From Streptomyces canus 299MFChir4.1 (GTDB taxonomy: Bacteria; Actinomycetota; Actinomycetes; Streptomycetales; Streptomycetaceae), in assembly GCF_000383615.1 (NCBI RefSeq), contig NZ_KB911590.1, forward strand, positions 186,001 to 250,000: 64,000 bases of DNA. Reading direction: 5' to 3'. Below are positions 8,725 through 17,411 of the stretch, in pieces; within the stretch, counting starts at the first letter, position 1, and every line of letters begins with the position of its first letter. A program made the translations under genes and the position numbers. The notes under the pieces are model-generated. The model saw only the letters and a list, made by a program, of their open reading frames with translations, was not told the origin of the DNA and did no database searches.

Positions 8725-9134
8725 CGTGAGGCCCTCTCCGGTACGACGGCCGTGGCCGTGATCTCCACCAGCTGGCCCGTGTAGCCGAGGCAGGCGACCC
8801 CGATCAGCGTCGACGAGTGCGGACCGGCGCTCAGTTCGGACGCCTCGACGACCTCCCACACGGCGGACAGCACCGCGGGCTCGCTGCTCACGACATGCAC
8901 ATCGGTCGCCAGCACGTGCTCCAAGTCGCTGCCGACCGCGTGCAGTTGCTCCCGCAGGTTCGCGATCACCTGCTCGGCCTGCCGCGCGGGGTCCCCCTCA
9001 CCCACGAGGTTCCCCTCGGCGTCCAGCGGAACGGACCCGGCGAGCAACGCGAGCCTGGTGCCGGCCTCGACGACGGAGGCGTGGGAGTAGGTCGGCGGCG
9101 GGAAGAGGGCCGGGGCGGTGACGCGCTGGATCAC
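8721..9134 (-). CDS. RidA/YjgF-family enamine/imine deaminase-like protein
   Basis: 137 residues of the Rid superfamily, which hydrolyses reactive enamine/imine intermediates released by PLP enzymes. Seen: SHASVVEAGTRLALLAGSVP, QAEQVIANLREQLHAVGSD, VLATDVHVVS and the C-terminal GVACLGYTGQLVEITATAV. The RidA-subgroup catalytic arginine (R-A-x-V) is not present; the equivalent is TLIGVACL, so it is probably a Rid paralogue rather than RidA itself. GTG at 9134 follows an AGGAG ribosome-binding site. It heads an operon with the GNAT gene. Confidence 0.85.
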   Translation of the reverse strand: MIQRVTAPALFPPPTYSHASVVEAGTRLALLAGSVPLDAEGNLVGEGDPARQAEQVIANLREQLHAVGSDLEHVLATDVHVVSSEPAVLSAVWEVVEASELSAGPHSSTLIGVACLGYTGQLVEITATAVVPERASR

Positions 9135-9146
9135 GTGGACTCCTGT

Positions 9147-9174
9147 GGCGGACGGCGGACGGCGGACGGTGGAC
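9147..9174. repeat. 7-bp tandem repeat (GGCGGAC x4)
   Basis: Three perfect GGCGGAC units followed by GGTGGAC, immediately upstream of the Rid gene start, in the region where its promoter should lie. A further GGCGGAC occurs at about 9182. Confidence 0.9.
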
Positions 9175-9316
9175 GGCGTAGGGCGGACAACCTTTCGATC
9201 ATCGGGGGCCGGAGGTCGGGACCGCACCTGAATTTCCGCTAGTCAGCTGTGCCCGGGCAGTCGCCGGCCGCGTAATTCCGTGGAGGGGACGGCGCCGGTC
9301 TCCGTACGCTGCGCCC

Positions 9317-10081
9317 ATGCCCCCCACCCTCCCCGACGCCGGCTTCCTGGACGCCACCGCGGACCGTCTCGCCGCCCTCCCCACCGTCCGCGCCGTGGCG
9401 CTCGGCGGCTCCCGTGCCCAGGGCACCGCACGACCGGACAGCGACTGGGACCTGGCGGTCTACTACCGGGGTGCCTTCGACCCGGCCGATCTTCGAGCCG
9501 TCGGCTGGGCGGGCGAGGTGTCCGAGGTCGGCGGCTGGGGCGGCGGGGTGTTCAACGGGGGCGCCTGGCTGACGATCGACGGGCGGCGGGTCGACGTCCA
9601 CTACCGGGATCTCGACGTGGTGGAAAGGGAGTTGGCCGAGGCGGAGGAAGGACGCTTCCGGGTGGAGCCCCTGCTCTTCCACCTGGCCGGTATCCCCACC
9701 TACCTGATCGTGGCCGAACTCGCCGTCAACCAGGTCCTCAGGGGCGACCTGCCCCGTCCGGCGGCGTACCCGGCGAAGCTCCGCACTTGCGCCGCCGCCC
9801 GTTGGCGGGACACCGCCCACCTCACCCTCGCCTACACCGAGGCCAACCACGCCCCGGTCGGCCGCCTCACCGAGACGGCCGGCGGCCTCGCCACGGCCGC
9901 CGTGCAGATGGGGCACTCGGTGCTGGCGGCGCGAGGGGAGTGGGTGACCAACGAGAAGCGGTTGCTGGAGCGGGCCGGACTGCGGGACATCGACCGGATC
10001 GTCGAGTCCCTGACGGCCGCACCCGGGTCGGCCGTCCGCGCGGCCGCGGAGGTGCGGGAGCTGTTCGACAGCGCGGGCTGA
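9317..10081 (+). CDS. Nucleotidyltransferase-domain protein (aminoglycoside-adenylyltransferase-like)
   Basis: 254 residues. The pol-beta type nucleotidyltransferase signature is complete: ALGGSRAQGTARPDSDWDL, with Gly-Ser at 31-32 and the metal-binding DxD at 43/45, and a third acidic position in RRVDVHYRDLDVVE. The C-terminal half is helical (KLRTCAAARWRDTAHLTLAY), as in minimal nucleotidyltransferases that modify small molecules or RNA. The target is unknown. ATG at 9317; the ribosome-binding site is weak. Confidence 0.85.
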   Translation: MPPTLPDAGFLDATADRLAALPTVRAVALGGSRAQGTARPDSDWDLAVYYRGAFDPADLRAVGWAGEVSEVGGWGGGVFNGGAWLTIDGRRVDVHYRDLDVVERELAEAEEGRFRVEPLLFHLAGIPTYLIVAELAVNQVLRGDLPRPAAYPAKLRTCAAARWRDTAHLTLAYTEANHAPVGRLTETAGGLATAAVQMGHSVLAARGEWVTNEKRLLERAGLRDIDRIVESLTAAPGSAVRAAAEVRELFDSAG

Positions 10082-10280
10082 GCGGCCGTAGGACCGCCGC
10101 CGTCCCACCTTCCCGGGTTGCGTTCATAAAGAACGTGGCTTTTGCATGCATCGTCACATGTGGGTAACACAAGCGTCCCGGACCCTCCAAGAACGCGCTC
10201 TACCGTGGAGAACACAACCCACCGCCCGGCCACCGTCGCCCGTAGGCACACCCCCGCCTCGTCCAGACGACAGGAGCCCC

Positions 10281-12275
10281 GTGTCACTCGCCCCACCGCC
10301 CTGGCTCGCTCATGCTCTCCGTGCTCAGCGGGGGCCGATTCCCTGGAGTGCCGTGGTGCGCGGGGCCCTGTCCGCCGGGCCCCTTCTGCTGGCCGGAGTG
10401 CTCGCCGACCGCACCTCCCTCGGTGTCGTCGCCGCCATCGCCGCCATGCTGGCCGGGATCAACGACCGGCCCGGGAGCCGGCGGGTCTCGGTGAAGAGGA
10501 TCGGGGTGCCCGCGCTCGCGGGCGCGGTCGGGATGGTCGTCGGGACGTACGCGGGGGAGTACATGGGGGCCGTGGCTCTCACCGTTCTGCTCACCTTCGT
10601 CGGGCTCGTCGCCGGCGGTGTCAGCGCCGTCGGGCCCGTCGCCTCCGGGGCCGGTACGCAGTTGCTCGTCGCGTCGGCGATCGGAGCGGGCATGCCGCTG
10701 CCTTTGGAGGGGTGGCTGCGGGCCGTCGCCTTTCTCGGCGGGGCCTGCTGGCTGCTCGCGCTGCGGCTCGCGCTGCCCACGCCCGGCGCCCTCGCCGGGG
10801 ACTTCCGGTTCGACGGCGAGCGGGAGGCGGTCGCCGCGGTGTACGAGGCCGTCGCCGACCTGCTCGACGCCGTGGGCACCGAGCACGCCACCGCCCGCCG
10901 TGTCGCGCTCACCGCCGCTCTCGATCACGCACAGGACGCGCTCACCGGGCCCCGGCTGCGGCGGTACGCCGGCTCGGCCGCCGAGCGGCGGCTGCACGCG
11001 CAGTACGCGGCCGCGCTACCGCTCGCCGAGGCGGCCACCGCGCTCGCCTGGGCGGAGGAAGCGGTGCCCGGACGGGCCTCCGCCGGGCCCCGGCGGCTCG
11101 CCGCCGCCGTACGGGAGAACACGCACACCGGGCCGTTGCCCGCGCCCAACCGGTCCGGGCCCGCGCTGCGGGCGCTCGACGACGCCCTGCTGCGGGCCGC
11201 CGAGGCGTTCGACCGCGGGCGGGGCGAGAACCTGCACACGCGCCGGCTCACCGCCCGGGACCTGCTGCGGTCCGTTTTCGGGGCCGGCGGGCGGGAGTAC
11301 GGGCTGCGGGTCGCCCTCTGCTTCGGGGCCAGCGCCGGCGTGGCCCAGGCCCTGCACCACTCCCACTGGTACGGGGAGCACGCGCACTGGTACTGGCTGC
11401 CCGCCACCGCCGTCTTCCTCGTCAAGCCCGACCTCGGACCGCTCGCCTCCCGGGTGCTGTGCCGGGCCGCCGGGACCGTCCTGGGCGCGCTGGTCTTCGC
11501 CGGTTTCGCCCTCGTGCTGCCGCGGCCCGAAGGGCTCATCGCGCTCGTCGCCGTCAGCGGGGCCCTCATTCCGGTGGCCACCCGGCACTTCGCCGCGCAG
11601 ACCGCGGTCGTCACGGTCCTCGTGCTGGCGCTCGTGATGGTCGGCGGCGAGCCCCAGGCCTCCGTCGGCCGCATCACCGAGACCCTGCTCGCCTGCGCCA
11701 TCGTGCTGATCGTCGGGCATCTGCCGATGCCGGGGCAGCGGGGCGGGGGAGTACGGTCCCGGCTCGCTGCGGCGGGCGGGGCGGCGCAGGAGTACCTCGC
11801 GCATGTGCTGCGGGAGACCGAGCGGCCTCTTCTACGGAAGACCGAGCGGCCCCTTGTACGGGAGACACCGCGGCCGGTTCCACGGGAGGCACCGCGGCCC
11901 GCCCCACGAGGCGCCGAGTCCGCCGTACGGGACATCCGCACCGAGGGCACGTCCACGGAGGACACCCGCGCCCTGCGCTGGACCCTGCGCCGCGAGGCCT
12001 ACCGCGCACTCGCCGAGGCACGTACCGCCATCGCCCACGCCGCCGCCGAACTCCCCGCGCTGGCCCGGCACTCGGAGGGTGCCGACGAGATCGTCGCCGT
12101 GCTCGAACGGATCGTCGACACGACCACCGCGTGCGCCGTCCACGTCGACGACTCCGGGCGGCTCACCCCCGAACAGGTCCACCGGCTCACCGAACTCCTC
12201 GACGAACTCGGCCGACTCGACGAGGGGCAGGGGCGGGTGGAGATCCGGCTGCCCGAAGTGAACCTCGCCGGTTAG
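10281..12275 (+). CDS. FUSC-family membrane protein
   Basis: 664 residues with the duplicated layout of FUSC/aromatic-acid-exporter-like proteins: an N-terminal membrane bundle (about 20-150), a soluble helical region, a second bundle (about 330-500: VALCFGASAGVAQAL, WYWLPATAVFLVKPDLG, AAQTAVVTVLVLALVMVGG), and a C-terminal coiled region. Relatives export hydroxylated aromatic acids or fusaric acid; substrate here unknown. Residues ~515-560 are an unusual repeated stretch of ETERPLL/KTERPLV/ETPRPVP/EAPRPAP. GTG at 10281 follows CAGGAGCCCC; the longer upstream frame has no such signal. Confidence 0.82.
   Translation: MSLAPPPWLAHALRAQRGPIPWSAVVRGALSAGPLLLAGVLADRTSLGVVAAIAAMLAGINDRPGSRRVSVKRIGVPALAGAVGMVVGTYAGEYMGAVALTVLLTFVGLVAGGVSAVGPVASGAGTQLLVASAIGAGMPLPLEGWLRAVAFLGGACWLLALRLALPTPGALAGDFRFDGEREAVAAVYEAVADLLDAVGTEHATARRVALTAALDHAQDALTGPRLRRYAGSAAERRLHAQYAAALPLAEAATALAWAEEAVPGRASAGPRRLAAAVRENTHTGPLPAPNRSGPALRALDDALLRAAEAFDRGRGENLHTRRLTARDLLRSVFGAGGREYGLRVALCFGASAGVAQALHHSHWYGEHAHWYWLPATAVFLVKPDLGPLASRVLCRAAGTVLGALVFAGFALVLPRPEGLIALVAVSGALIPVATRHFAAQTAVVTVLVLALVMVGGEPQASVGRITETLLACAIVLIVGHLPMPGQRGGGVRSRLAAAGGAAQEYLAHVLRETERPLLRKTERPLVRETPRPVPREAPRPAPRGAESAVRDIRTEGTSTEDTRALRWTLRREAYRALAEARTAIAHAAAELPALARHSEGADEIVAVLERIVDTTTACAVHVDDSGRLTPEQVHRLTELLDELGRLDEGQGRVEIRLPEVNLAG
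11810..11910 (+). repeat. In-frame ~24-bp degenerate repeat in the FUSC gene
   Basis: About four copies of a unit encoding [RK]ETxRPLx (cgggagaccgagcggcctct and variants, the third at ~11858) lie in tandem in the linker after the last membrane segment. The unit is roughly 24 bp and copies diverge by several substitutions. It lengthens a predicted flexible charged linker. Confidence 0.75.
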
Positions 12276-12278
12276 GAG

Positions 12279-13259
12279 TCACACCCGCACCCACACCGGG
12301 GCGTGGTCCGACCCGGGTGTTCCCACCCGCTTGACCGGATCCTGGTCCACCGACGGCAGAACGAGCGCGTCGTCCCGCTGCTCGGGCAACCCCGTTCCCG
12401 CCTCCGCGATGCGGCGGGCAAGACGGTGACTCACCAGGATGTGGTCGATCAGTTCGGGGCGTCCGAAGCTGACCCGGGAGAAGCGGCGCTTCTCGGGTAT
12501 GCACGGGGCTATGTCCCACAGCCGGAACGGATCGCCCAGGTCGGACTTGTGGAACGCCTGCGGCCTGTCGAGCTCGGAGCCGGGCGGGCCGAGCAGGATC
12601 TGGGTGGTGGCGGCGTTCACCACGTCGTTCATGTCGCCGAGGACGATCACGTCCCGTTCGGTCCCGGCGCCTTCGAGCAGGAAGTCCGCGAGGGCGCGCA
12701 GGGTCGTCGCCTCGGCCGCCCGCCGGTAGAGGGCGTAGGCGCCGAACCGGGCCCGTTCGGCCTCGTCGTGCGGCTGGAAGCGGCTCTTGCCGCCGGATCC
12801 CGGATACGACAGCAGCTTCGACTTGAGATGGGCGACCGCCACGTGCAGCACCCCGTCCCCGGTGTCGGTCTCCACCGCGAGGAAGCCGCGGCTGGTCTCC
12901 CGGTCGTGCGGGTCCGGCTCGGTGCCGTCGTCACCCTGCACGGGGCGCAGCTTGTCCGCGAACGCATGGGTGTCCCGCCGTATCCGCAGGAGAGTACGGC
13001 TCAGGAAGCCGACGCGGATGCCCCTGTGGTCCGCGTGCCGGGACAGTGCGATGTGCCACTGCCCGCCTATGGCCTTGGCCAGGTCGGCGAGCGTCTCCTC
13101 CTGCCTGACCTCCTGGACGCCCAGCAGGTCCGGGTCGAGCGCGGTGATCACGGAGGCGAGGGCCTCCACTTTCGCCTCGTACTCGGCCTCGGTCCTGGGG
13201 GCGCCGTCGCCGCTGCGCGGCAGCATCAGATTCTCCAGGTTCCAGGTGCCGACGAGCAT
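12279..13259 (-). CDS. Endonuclease/exonuclease/phosphatase-family protein
   Basis: 326-residue metal-dependent phosphoesterase of the DNase I/APE1/sphingomyelinase superfamily. The metal- and phosphate-binding elements are seen in order: TWNLENL (N7), LLGVQEVR with the key Glu near 50, VAVAHLKSK, VIVLGDMNDV (D-x-N) around 212, and the terminal GSDHAPV catalytic His-Asp. No signal peptide, so it acts inside the cell; substrate could be DNA, phosphoinositide or another phosphodiester. ATG at 13259 with AAGGGG upstream. It ends 3 bp from the convergent FUSC gene. Confidence 0.88.
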   Translation of the reverse strand: MLVGTWNLENLMLPRSGDGAPRTEAEYEAKVEALASVITALDPDLLGVQEVRQEETLADLAKAIGGQWHIALSRHADHRGIRVGFLSRTLLRIRRDTHAFADKLRPVQGDDGTEPDPHDRETSRGFLAVETDTGDGVLHVAVAHLKSKLLSYPGSGGKSRFQPHDEAERARFGAYALYRRAAEATTLRALADFLLEGAGTERDVIVLGDMNDVVNAATTQILLGPPGSELDRPQAFHKSDLGDPFRLWDIAPCIPEKRRFSRVSFGRPELIDHILVSHRLARRIAEAGTGLPEQRDDALVLPSVDQDPVKRVGTPGSDHAPVWVRV

Positions 13260-13395
13260 GCCCAACCCCTTCCGGAAGGCGTACGACGGGCGGTGGTGAG
13301 GCCAGGGTGCCTGCTCCCGCGCCGCCGCGACAGAGCGGCGACGGGATGCGCGGTCCACCCACTGCGAGGGCACGACCGCGTCGTACGGTGCCTGT

Positions 13396-14748
13396 ATGAC
13401 GCCTTCTCCCGCAGGTCTCGTCATCACCCGGTGCACGGTCCTCACACACGACGATCAAGAGCGGGTCGGGTTCGTCGAGGACGCGGCGATCGTCGTACGG
13501 GACGGTGTCATCGCGTCGGTGACGAGCAGTGCGCAGGCGGCGGAGCTGCCCGCGGTGGAGCGCATCGACGCGCGGGGGCAGATCGCCCTTCCCGGGCTCG
13601 TCAACTGCCACACCCACGCGCCCATGGTCGCCCTGCGCGGGATCGCCGAGGACCTGCCGACGGAGGAGTGGTTCAACGACGTCGTCTGGCCGATCGAGTC
13701 CAACCTCACCGAGAAGGACGTGGAGTTGGGGGCCTGGCTCGCCTGCGCCGAGATGATCCGGGGCGGGGTCACCTGCTTCGCCGACCACTACTTCTCGATG
13801 GACGCCGTCGCCGCGGTCGTCGGGGAGTGCGGGATCCGGGCGCACCTCGGGCAGGCGTACTTCTCCTCGCAGGGTCCCCAAGGGCGGGAGGATTCCCTGG
13901 GGTTCGCGCTACGGCATCGCGGCGGTGCCGGTGGCCGCATCACCACCGCCCTCGCCCCGCACGCGCCCTACACGGTCGACGACACCGACCTCGCCGCGAC
14001 CGCCTCGCTGGCCCGGGAGCACGGGCTCCCCGTCCATCTCCACGCCTCCGAGAACCGTGACCAGGCCGAGGCGAGCCTCGCCCGGCACGCTGTCACGCCC
14101 ATCGAGGTGCTGCGGCGCACCGGGATCCTCGACACGGACGTCCTGATCGCGCACGGCAGCGGCATCCTCGACCGCGACCTGCCGATCCTCTCAAGTGCGT
14201 CCGGTCGTACGGCCGTTGCCACCGCACCGCGCGGCTACCTCAAGTTCGCCTGGCCCACCACCACGCCCGTCCGCGCCCTGCACGACCTCGGCATCCCCGT
14301 GGGACTCGCCACGGACGGGGCCGCCTCCAACAACTCCCTCGACGTGTGGGAGTCGATGGCGCTCACCGCGCTGATCCAGAAATCCACCACCGGCGACCCG
14401 CGCTGGCTGACATCCCGTCAGGCCCTGCACCACGCAAGCCTCCAGAGCGCCCGCGCGGTCGGACTCGGGGACACCGTCGGCAGTATCGCGCCCGGCCGCC
14501 GCGCCGACATCGTCCTGGTCGACCTCACCGGCCCGCACACCCAGCCCGTCCACGACCTCGCCGCGACCCTCGTCCACAGCGCCCGCTCCTCAGACGTCCG
14601 CACGACGATCGTCGACGGCCGTGTGCTGATGCGGGACCGGGAGCTGCTGACCCTCGATGTGGACGCGGTCGTAAGGGAGTTGGGGGAGCGGATGCCGGCG
14701 CTGCTGGACCGGAGTCACGGTCGGCGGATCCAGTCGTACGACGTCTGA
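13396..14748 (+). CDS. Amidohydrolase, MTA/SAH-deaminase type
   Basis: 450-residue cytoplasmic amidohydrolase similar to methylthioadenosine/S-adenosylhomocysteine deaminases and chlorohydrolases. Metal ligands appear in order: NCHTHAPM (H-x-H near residue 73), VHLHASEN (~215), VLIAHGSG (~253) and ATDGAASNNSLD (Asp ~305); GGVTCFADHYF is also typical. It would hydrolytically deaminate a purine-nucleoside-like substrate in methyl-cycle salvage, though guanine or triazine hydrolases share the fold. Divergent from the nuclease gene; ATG at 13396 has no strong Shine-Dalgarno. Confidence 0.88.
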   Translation: MTPSPAGLVITRCTVLTHDDQERVGFVEDAAIVVRDGVIASVTSSAQAAELPAVERIDARGQIALPGLVNCHTHAPMVALRGIAEDLPTEEWFNDVVWPIESNLTEKDVELGAWLACAEMIRGGVTCFADHYFSMDAVAAVVGECGIRAHLGQAYFSSQGPQGREDSLGFALRHRGGAGGRITTALAPHAPYTVDDTDLAATASLAREHGLPVHLHASENRDQAEASLARHAVTPIEVLRRTGILDTDVLIAHGSGILDRDLPILSSASGRTAVATAPRGYLKFAWPTTTPVRALHDLGIPVGLATDGAASNNSLDVWESMALTALIQKSTTGDPRWLTSRQALHHASLQSARAVGLGDTVGSIAPGRRADIVLVDLTGPHTQPVHDLAATLVHSARSSDVRTTIVDGRVLMRDRELLTLDVDAVVRELGERMPALLDRSHGRRIQSYDV

Positions 14749-14770
14749 AATCCAGTCGAGGAAAGGCGCT

Positions 14771-14819
14771 TTGGCGCCAACCGTCGGTGATCGGGCCGTC
14801 GCGTGAGGTGGTTTCACGC
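14771..14819. promoter_or_regulatory. Short palindromes before the small membrane gene
   Basis: TTGGCGCCAA (14771-14780) is a perfect 10-bp palindrome, and GCGTGA (14801-14806) with TCACGC (14814-14819) forms a second inverted repeat. Both lie between the amidohydrolase stop and the next gene and may be regulator sites or a weak terminator; there is no T run. Confidence 0.4.
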
Positions 14820-14866
14820 TACAGATGAAAGCCGGGACATGCCTGTCTGACGGGGAGGGCCGGCAG

Positions 14867-15082
14867 GTGGAACTGACGATCAACGTCGCGGTGTTGCTCG
14901 CTGTCATCGTCTTCGTGCGGATTCGCCGCCGGGTGCAGGCCCGAAGCCGCTCCGACCAGTGGCTGACCGTGGCCGTCGTGCTCGTCCTCGGCATCCTGGT
15001 CGCTCCGACCGCCTTCGGTCAGGGGGTCCTGGACGTCGTGGGCCAACTCGCCCAGGGCGTCACCGAGTCGGGCAGTCCATGA
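14867..15082 (+). CDS. Small membrane protein, unknown function
   Basis: 71 residues starting MELTINVAVLLAVIVFVRIRRR: one hydrophobic helix at the N-terminus, a basic loop (RRRVQARSRSDQ) and a second hydrophobic helix (LTVAVVLVLGILVAPTAFG) before a short tail. The GTG at 14867 was preferred over an in-frame ATG at 14825 because GGGGAGGG (14852-14859) lies 7 bases before it. I do not recognise the family; it is 26 bp ahead of the P450 gene on the same strand. Confidence 0.7.
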   Translation: MELTINVAVLLAVIVFVRIRRRVQARSRSDQWLTVAVVLVLGILVAPTAFGQGVLDVVGQLAQGVTESGSP

Positions 15083-15107
15083 TCTCCGCGCCGCTAGGCT
15101 GACGCCC

Positions 15108-16304
15108 ATGGACCCAGCCGACGGCCTCCTCGACCACCCCTACGACGTGTACCGGCGCCTGCGCGACACCGCGCCGGTGCACCGGATCGCCGGGCCCGAC
15201 GGGACGCCGGCCTGGATCGTCACGCGGTACGACGACGTGCGGGCGGCTCTCGCCGATCCACGGCTGTCGCTGGACAAGAGGCACGCCACGGCGGGGACGT
15301 ACAAGGGGTTCTCGCTGCCGCCCGCTCTGGACGCCAACCTGCTCAACATGGATCCGCCCGACCACACCCGGATCCGGCGACTGGTCGGACGGGCCTTCAC
15401 CCCGCGTCGGATCGAGCGGTTGCGGGGGCCGATCCGGAACACCGCCGACCGGCTCCTCGACGCGCTCGGCGACGACGGCACGACCGACCTCATCGCCTCC
15501 TACGCCGCGCCCCTCCCGATCACGGTCATCTGCGACCTGCTCGGCATCCCGGACGAGCACCGGCTCGACTTCCGGGTATGGACCGACACCCTCGTCGCCC
15601 CGGACCCCGCGGCGGGACCCGGGGCCGCCAAGGAAGCGGTCGTGGCGATGCTCGGCTACTTCACCCGGCTGCTCGCCGACAAGCGCCGGGACCCCGCCGA
15701 CGACCTGCTCTCCGACCTGATCGCCGTCCGCGACGAGGGCGACCGGCTCAGCGAGGACGAGCTGATGTCACTGGCCTTCCTCATCCTCTTCGCCGGGTAC
15801 GAGAACACCGTGCAGCTGATCGGGAACGCGGCCCTGGCCCTGTTCCAGCACCCCGAACAGCTCACCGCCCTCCGCGAGGACCCGTCTCTGCTGCCGGCGG
15901 CTGTCGAGGAGTTCCTTCGCTACGAGGGCCCCGCCCTGCTGGCCATCCGCCGCTTCCCCGTCGAGGACGTCACCCTCGGCGGGGTCACGATTCCGGCGGG
16001 CGAGACGGTCTGGGTCTCCCCGTCCGCCGCCAACCGCGACCCCGCCCGCTTTCCCGACCCCGACCGCCTCGACCTGGACCGCCCCGACGCCTCCGGCCAC
16101 CTCTCCCTCGGCCACGGCATCCACTACTGCCTGGGCGCCCCGCTGGCCCGCGCCGAGACCGAGATCGCCCTGGCCGCGCTGCTGGAACGCTTCCCGGACC
16201 TCGCCCTCGCCGACCCCGCCCCGAGATGGCGCGCCTCCCTGCGCGCCCGTGGGCTGCTCGCGCTGCGGGTGTCGTACGGAAGGAATCTCCCGCACGACCG
16301 ATGA
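15108..16304 (+). CDS. Cytochrome P450 (bacterial class I type)
   Basis: 398-residue soluble heme monooxygenase. Landmarks: MDPPDHTRIRRLVGRAFTPR (C-helix region, ~82-101), the I-helix oxygen-activation motif FAGYENT (Asn replaces the usual Glu/His position of AGxxT), the K-helix EEFLRYEGP, and the heme-binding loop SLGHGIHYCLGAP with the cysteine ligand near 346. Substrate unknown. No ferredoxin or ferredoxin reductase gene is adjacent, so it must borrow electron carriers. ATG at 15108 gives the normal N-terminus. Confidence 0.93.
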   Translation: MDPADGLLDHPYDVYRRLRDTAPVHRIAGPDGTPAWIVTRYDDVRAALADPRLSLDKRHATAGTYKGFSLPPALDANLLNMDPPDHTRIRRLVGRAFTPRRIERLRGPIRNTADRLLDALGDDGTTDLIASYAAPLPITVICDLLGIPDEHRLDFRVWTDTLVAPDPAAGPGAAKEAVVAMLGYFTRLLADKRRDPADDLLSDLIAVRDEGDRLSEDELMSLAFLILFAGYENTVQLIGNAALALFQHPEQLTALREDPSLLPAAVEEFLRYEGPALLAIRRFPVEDVTLGGVTIPAGETVWVSPSAANRDPARFPDPDRLDLDRPDASGHLSLGHGIHYCLGAPLARAETEIALAALLERFPDLALADPAPRWRASLRARGLLALRVSYGRNLPHDR

Positions 16305-16361
16305 GTTCCGCCCCTCCCCACGGTCACCACCCCGAACGGACCGTTGCACAGGAGGGACCCC

Positions 16362-17051
16362 ATGGCGCTTCCGGAGATCGTCTCGCGGGAAGAATGGCGC
16401 GCGGCGCGCGAGGAGTTGCTGGTCAGCGAGAAGGCGATCACGCGTGCGCGGGACGCCCTCAACGCCGAGCGGCGCAGACTGCCCATGGTCGAGGTGGCGG
16501 AGGAGTACCTCTTCGAGGGCGGCGACGGCAAGGCCACCCTGCTCGACCTCTTCGAGGGGCGCGGCCAGCTCGTCGTCTACCACTTCATGTTCGCGCCGGA
16601 GTGGGACGCGGGCTGCCGCAGCTGCTCCGCGTTCCTGGACCAGATCGGGCACCTGGCCCATCTGAAGGCACGGGGGACGACGTTCGCGGCCGTGTCGAGA
16701 GCGCCGTATACGAAAATCCTGCCGTTCAAGGCGCGGATGGGATGGACCGTGCCCTGGTACTCCTCGTACGGCGGCGACTTCAACCGCGACTTCGAGGCCA
16801 CCCTGGAGATCGACGGGGAGCCGGCCGAGCGGCCCGGCATCAGCTGCTTCCTGCGCGACCGCGACCAGGTCTTTCACACCTACTCGACCTATGAACGCGG
16901 TCTCGACGGACTCGGCTCGACCACCAGCCTCCTCGATCTCACCGCGCTGGGCCGGCAGGAGGAGTGGGAGGAGCCCAAGGGGCGCGCGTCCGCTCTGGGT
17001 GCGCCCGCAGGCAGTGTGCGCATGCGTTATCACGATGAGTATGAGGACTGA
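16362..17051 (+). CDS. DUF899 thioredoxin-fold protein
   Basis: 229 residues of the DUF899 family, a thioredoxin-like fold. Characteristic segments are ISREEWRAAREELLVSEK-type start (here VSREEWRAAREELL), the QLVVYHFMFAPEWDAGCRSC motif region with C-x-x-C at GCRSCSAF, TFAAVSRAPYTKILPFKAR, and the C-terminal FHTYSTYERGLD. CRSC is the likely redox-active pair. Biological role unknown. ATG at 16362 sits after AGGAGGG and was preferred over an ATG six codons upstream. Confidence 0.9.
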   Translation: MALPEIVSREEWRAAREELLVSEKAITRARDALNAERRRLPMVEVAEEYLFEGGDGKATLLDLFEGRGQLVVYHFMFAPEWDAGCRSCSAFLDQIGHLAHLKARGTTFAAVSRAPYTKILPFKARMGWTVPWYSSYGGDFNRDFEATLEIDGEPAERPGISCFLRDRDQVFHTYSTYERGLDGLGSTTSLLDLTALGRQEEWEEPKGRASALGAPAGSVRMRYHDEYED

Positions 17052-17220
17052 CACAAGGAGCGATGAAAGTGACCGCTGAGTAATCGAACTCTCACGCTTC
17101 GCGCTGAACGCGTGTCAACTACGTCTCAGTACGGCAACTCACCGAGGCTTTCTGGGCCCGGAAGGCGTTAACTCCTACAAGCGCTCCATGGGTGAGTGCA
17201 ACGCTTTCTGGAGGTGCAGG

Positions 17221-17409
17221 GTGGTGAACGGGCGAACAGTGCTCGAACGCTTTCCCGCTGGCGGGCCGCGTGGATCGTGGCCGGCGGAGGAGTTCGCGCA
17301 GGCGAGGCGTCTTGAGGGACTGCCGGCGGAGGTCGTCATGGACCTCGCGTCCGACACGTTCCTGGTGATCGTCCGCAGTGGAGAGACGGTGGCAGACGTC
17401 CTCGCATGA
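17221..17409 (+). CDS. Small hypothetical protein
   Basis: 62 residues, soluble, mixed composition (ERFPAGGPRGSWPAEEFAQA, EVVMDLASDTFLVIV). No known domain recognised. Starts are ambiguous: GTG at 17221 or 17224 lie 6 and 9 bases after GGAGG (17210-17214), while an ATG at 17188 in the same frame would add 11 residues including MGECNAFWRC. Third-position G/C bias is present, supporting real coding. It ends 2 bases from the convergent ABC transporter gene. The 170 bp before it hold only a possible six-codon ORF. Confidence 0.5.
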   Translation: MVNGRTVLERFPAGGPRGSWPAEEFAQARRLEGLPAEVVMDLASDTFLVIVRSGETVADVLA

Positions 17410-17411
17410 GG

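Noticed and set aside
10142..12334. 730-codon frame overlapping the FUSC gene
   Set aside because: Arg/Ala-rich shadow in another frame of the same strand; the FUSC frame has membrane helices, a ribosome-binding site and correct codon bias.
17063..17083. Six-codon ORF after the DUF899 gene
   Set aside because: The ribosome-binding site is only two bases from the ATG and no regulatory structure follows.
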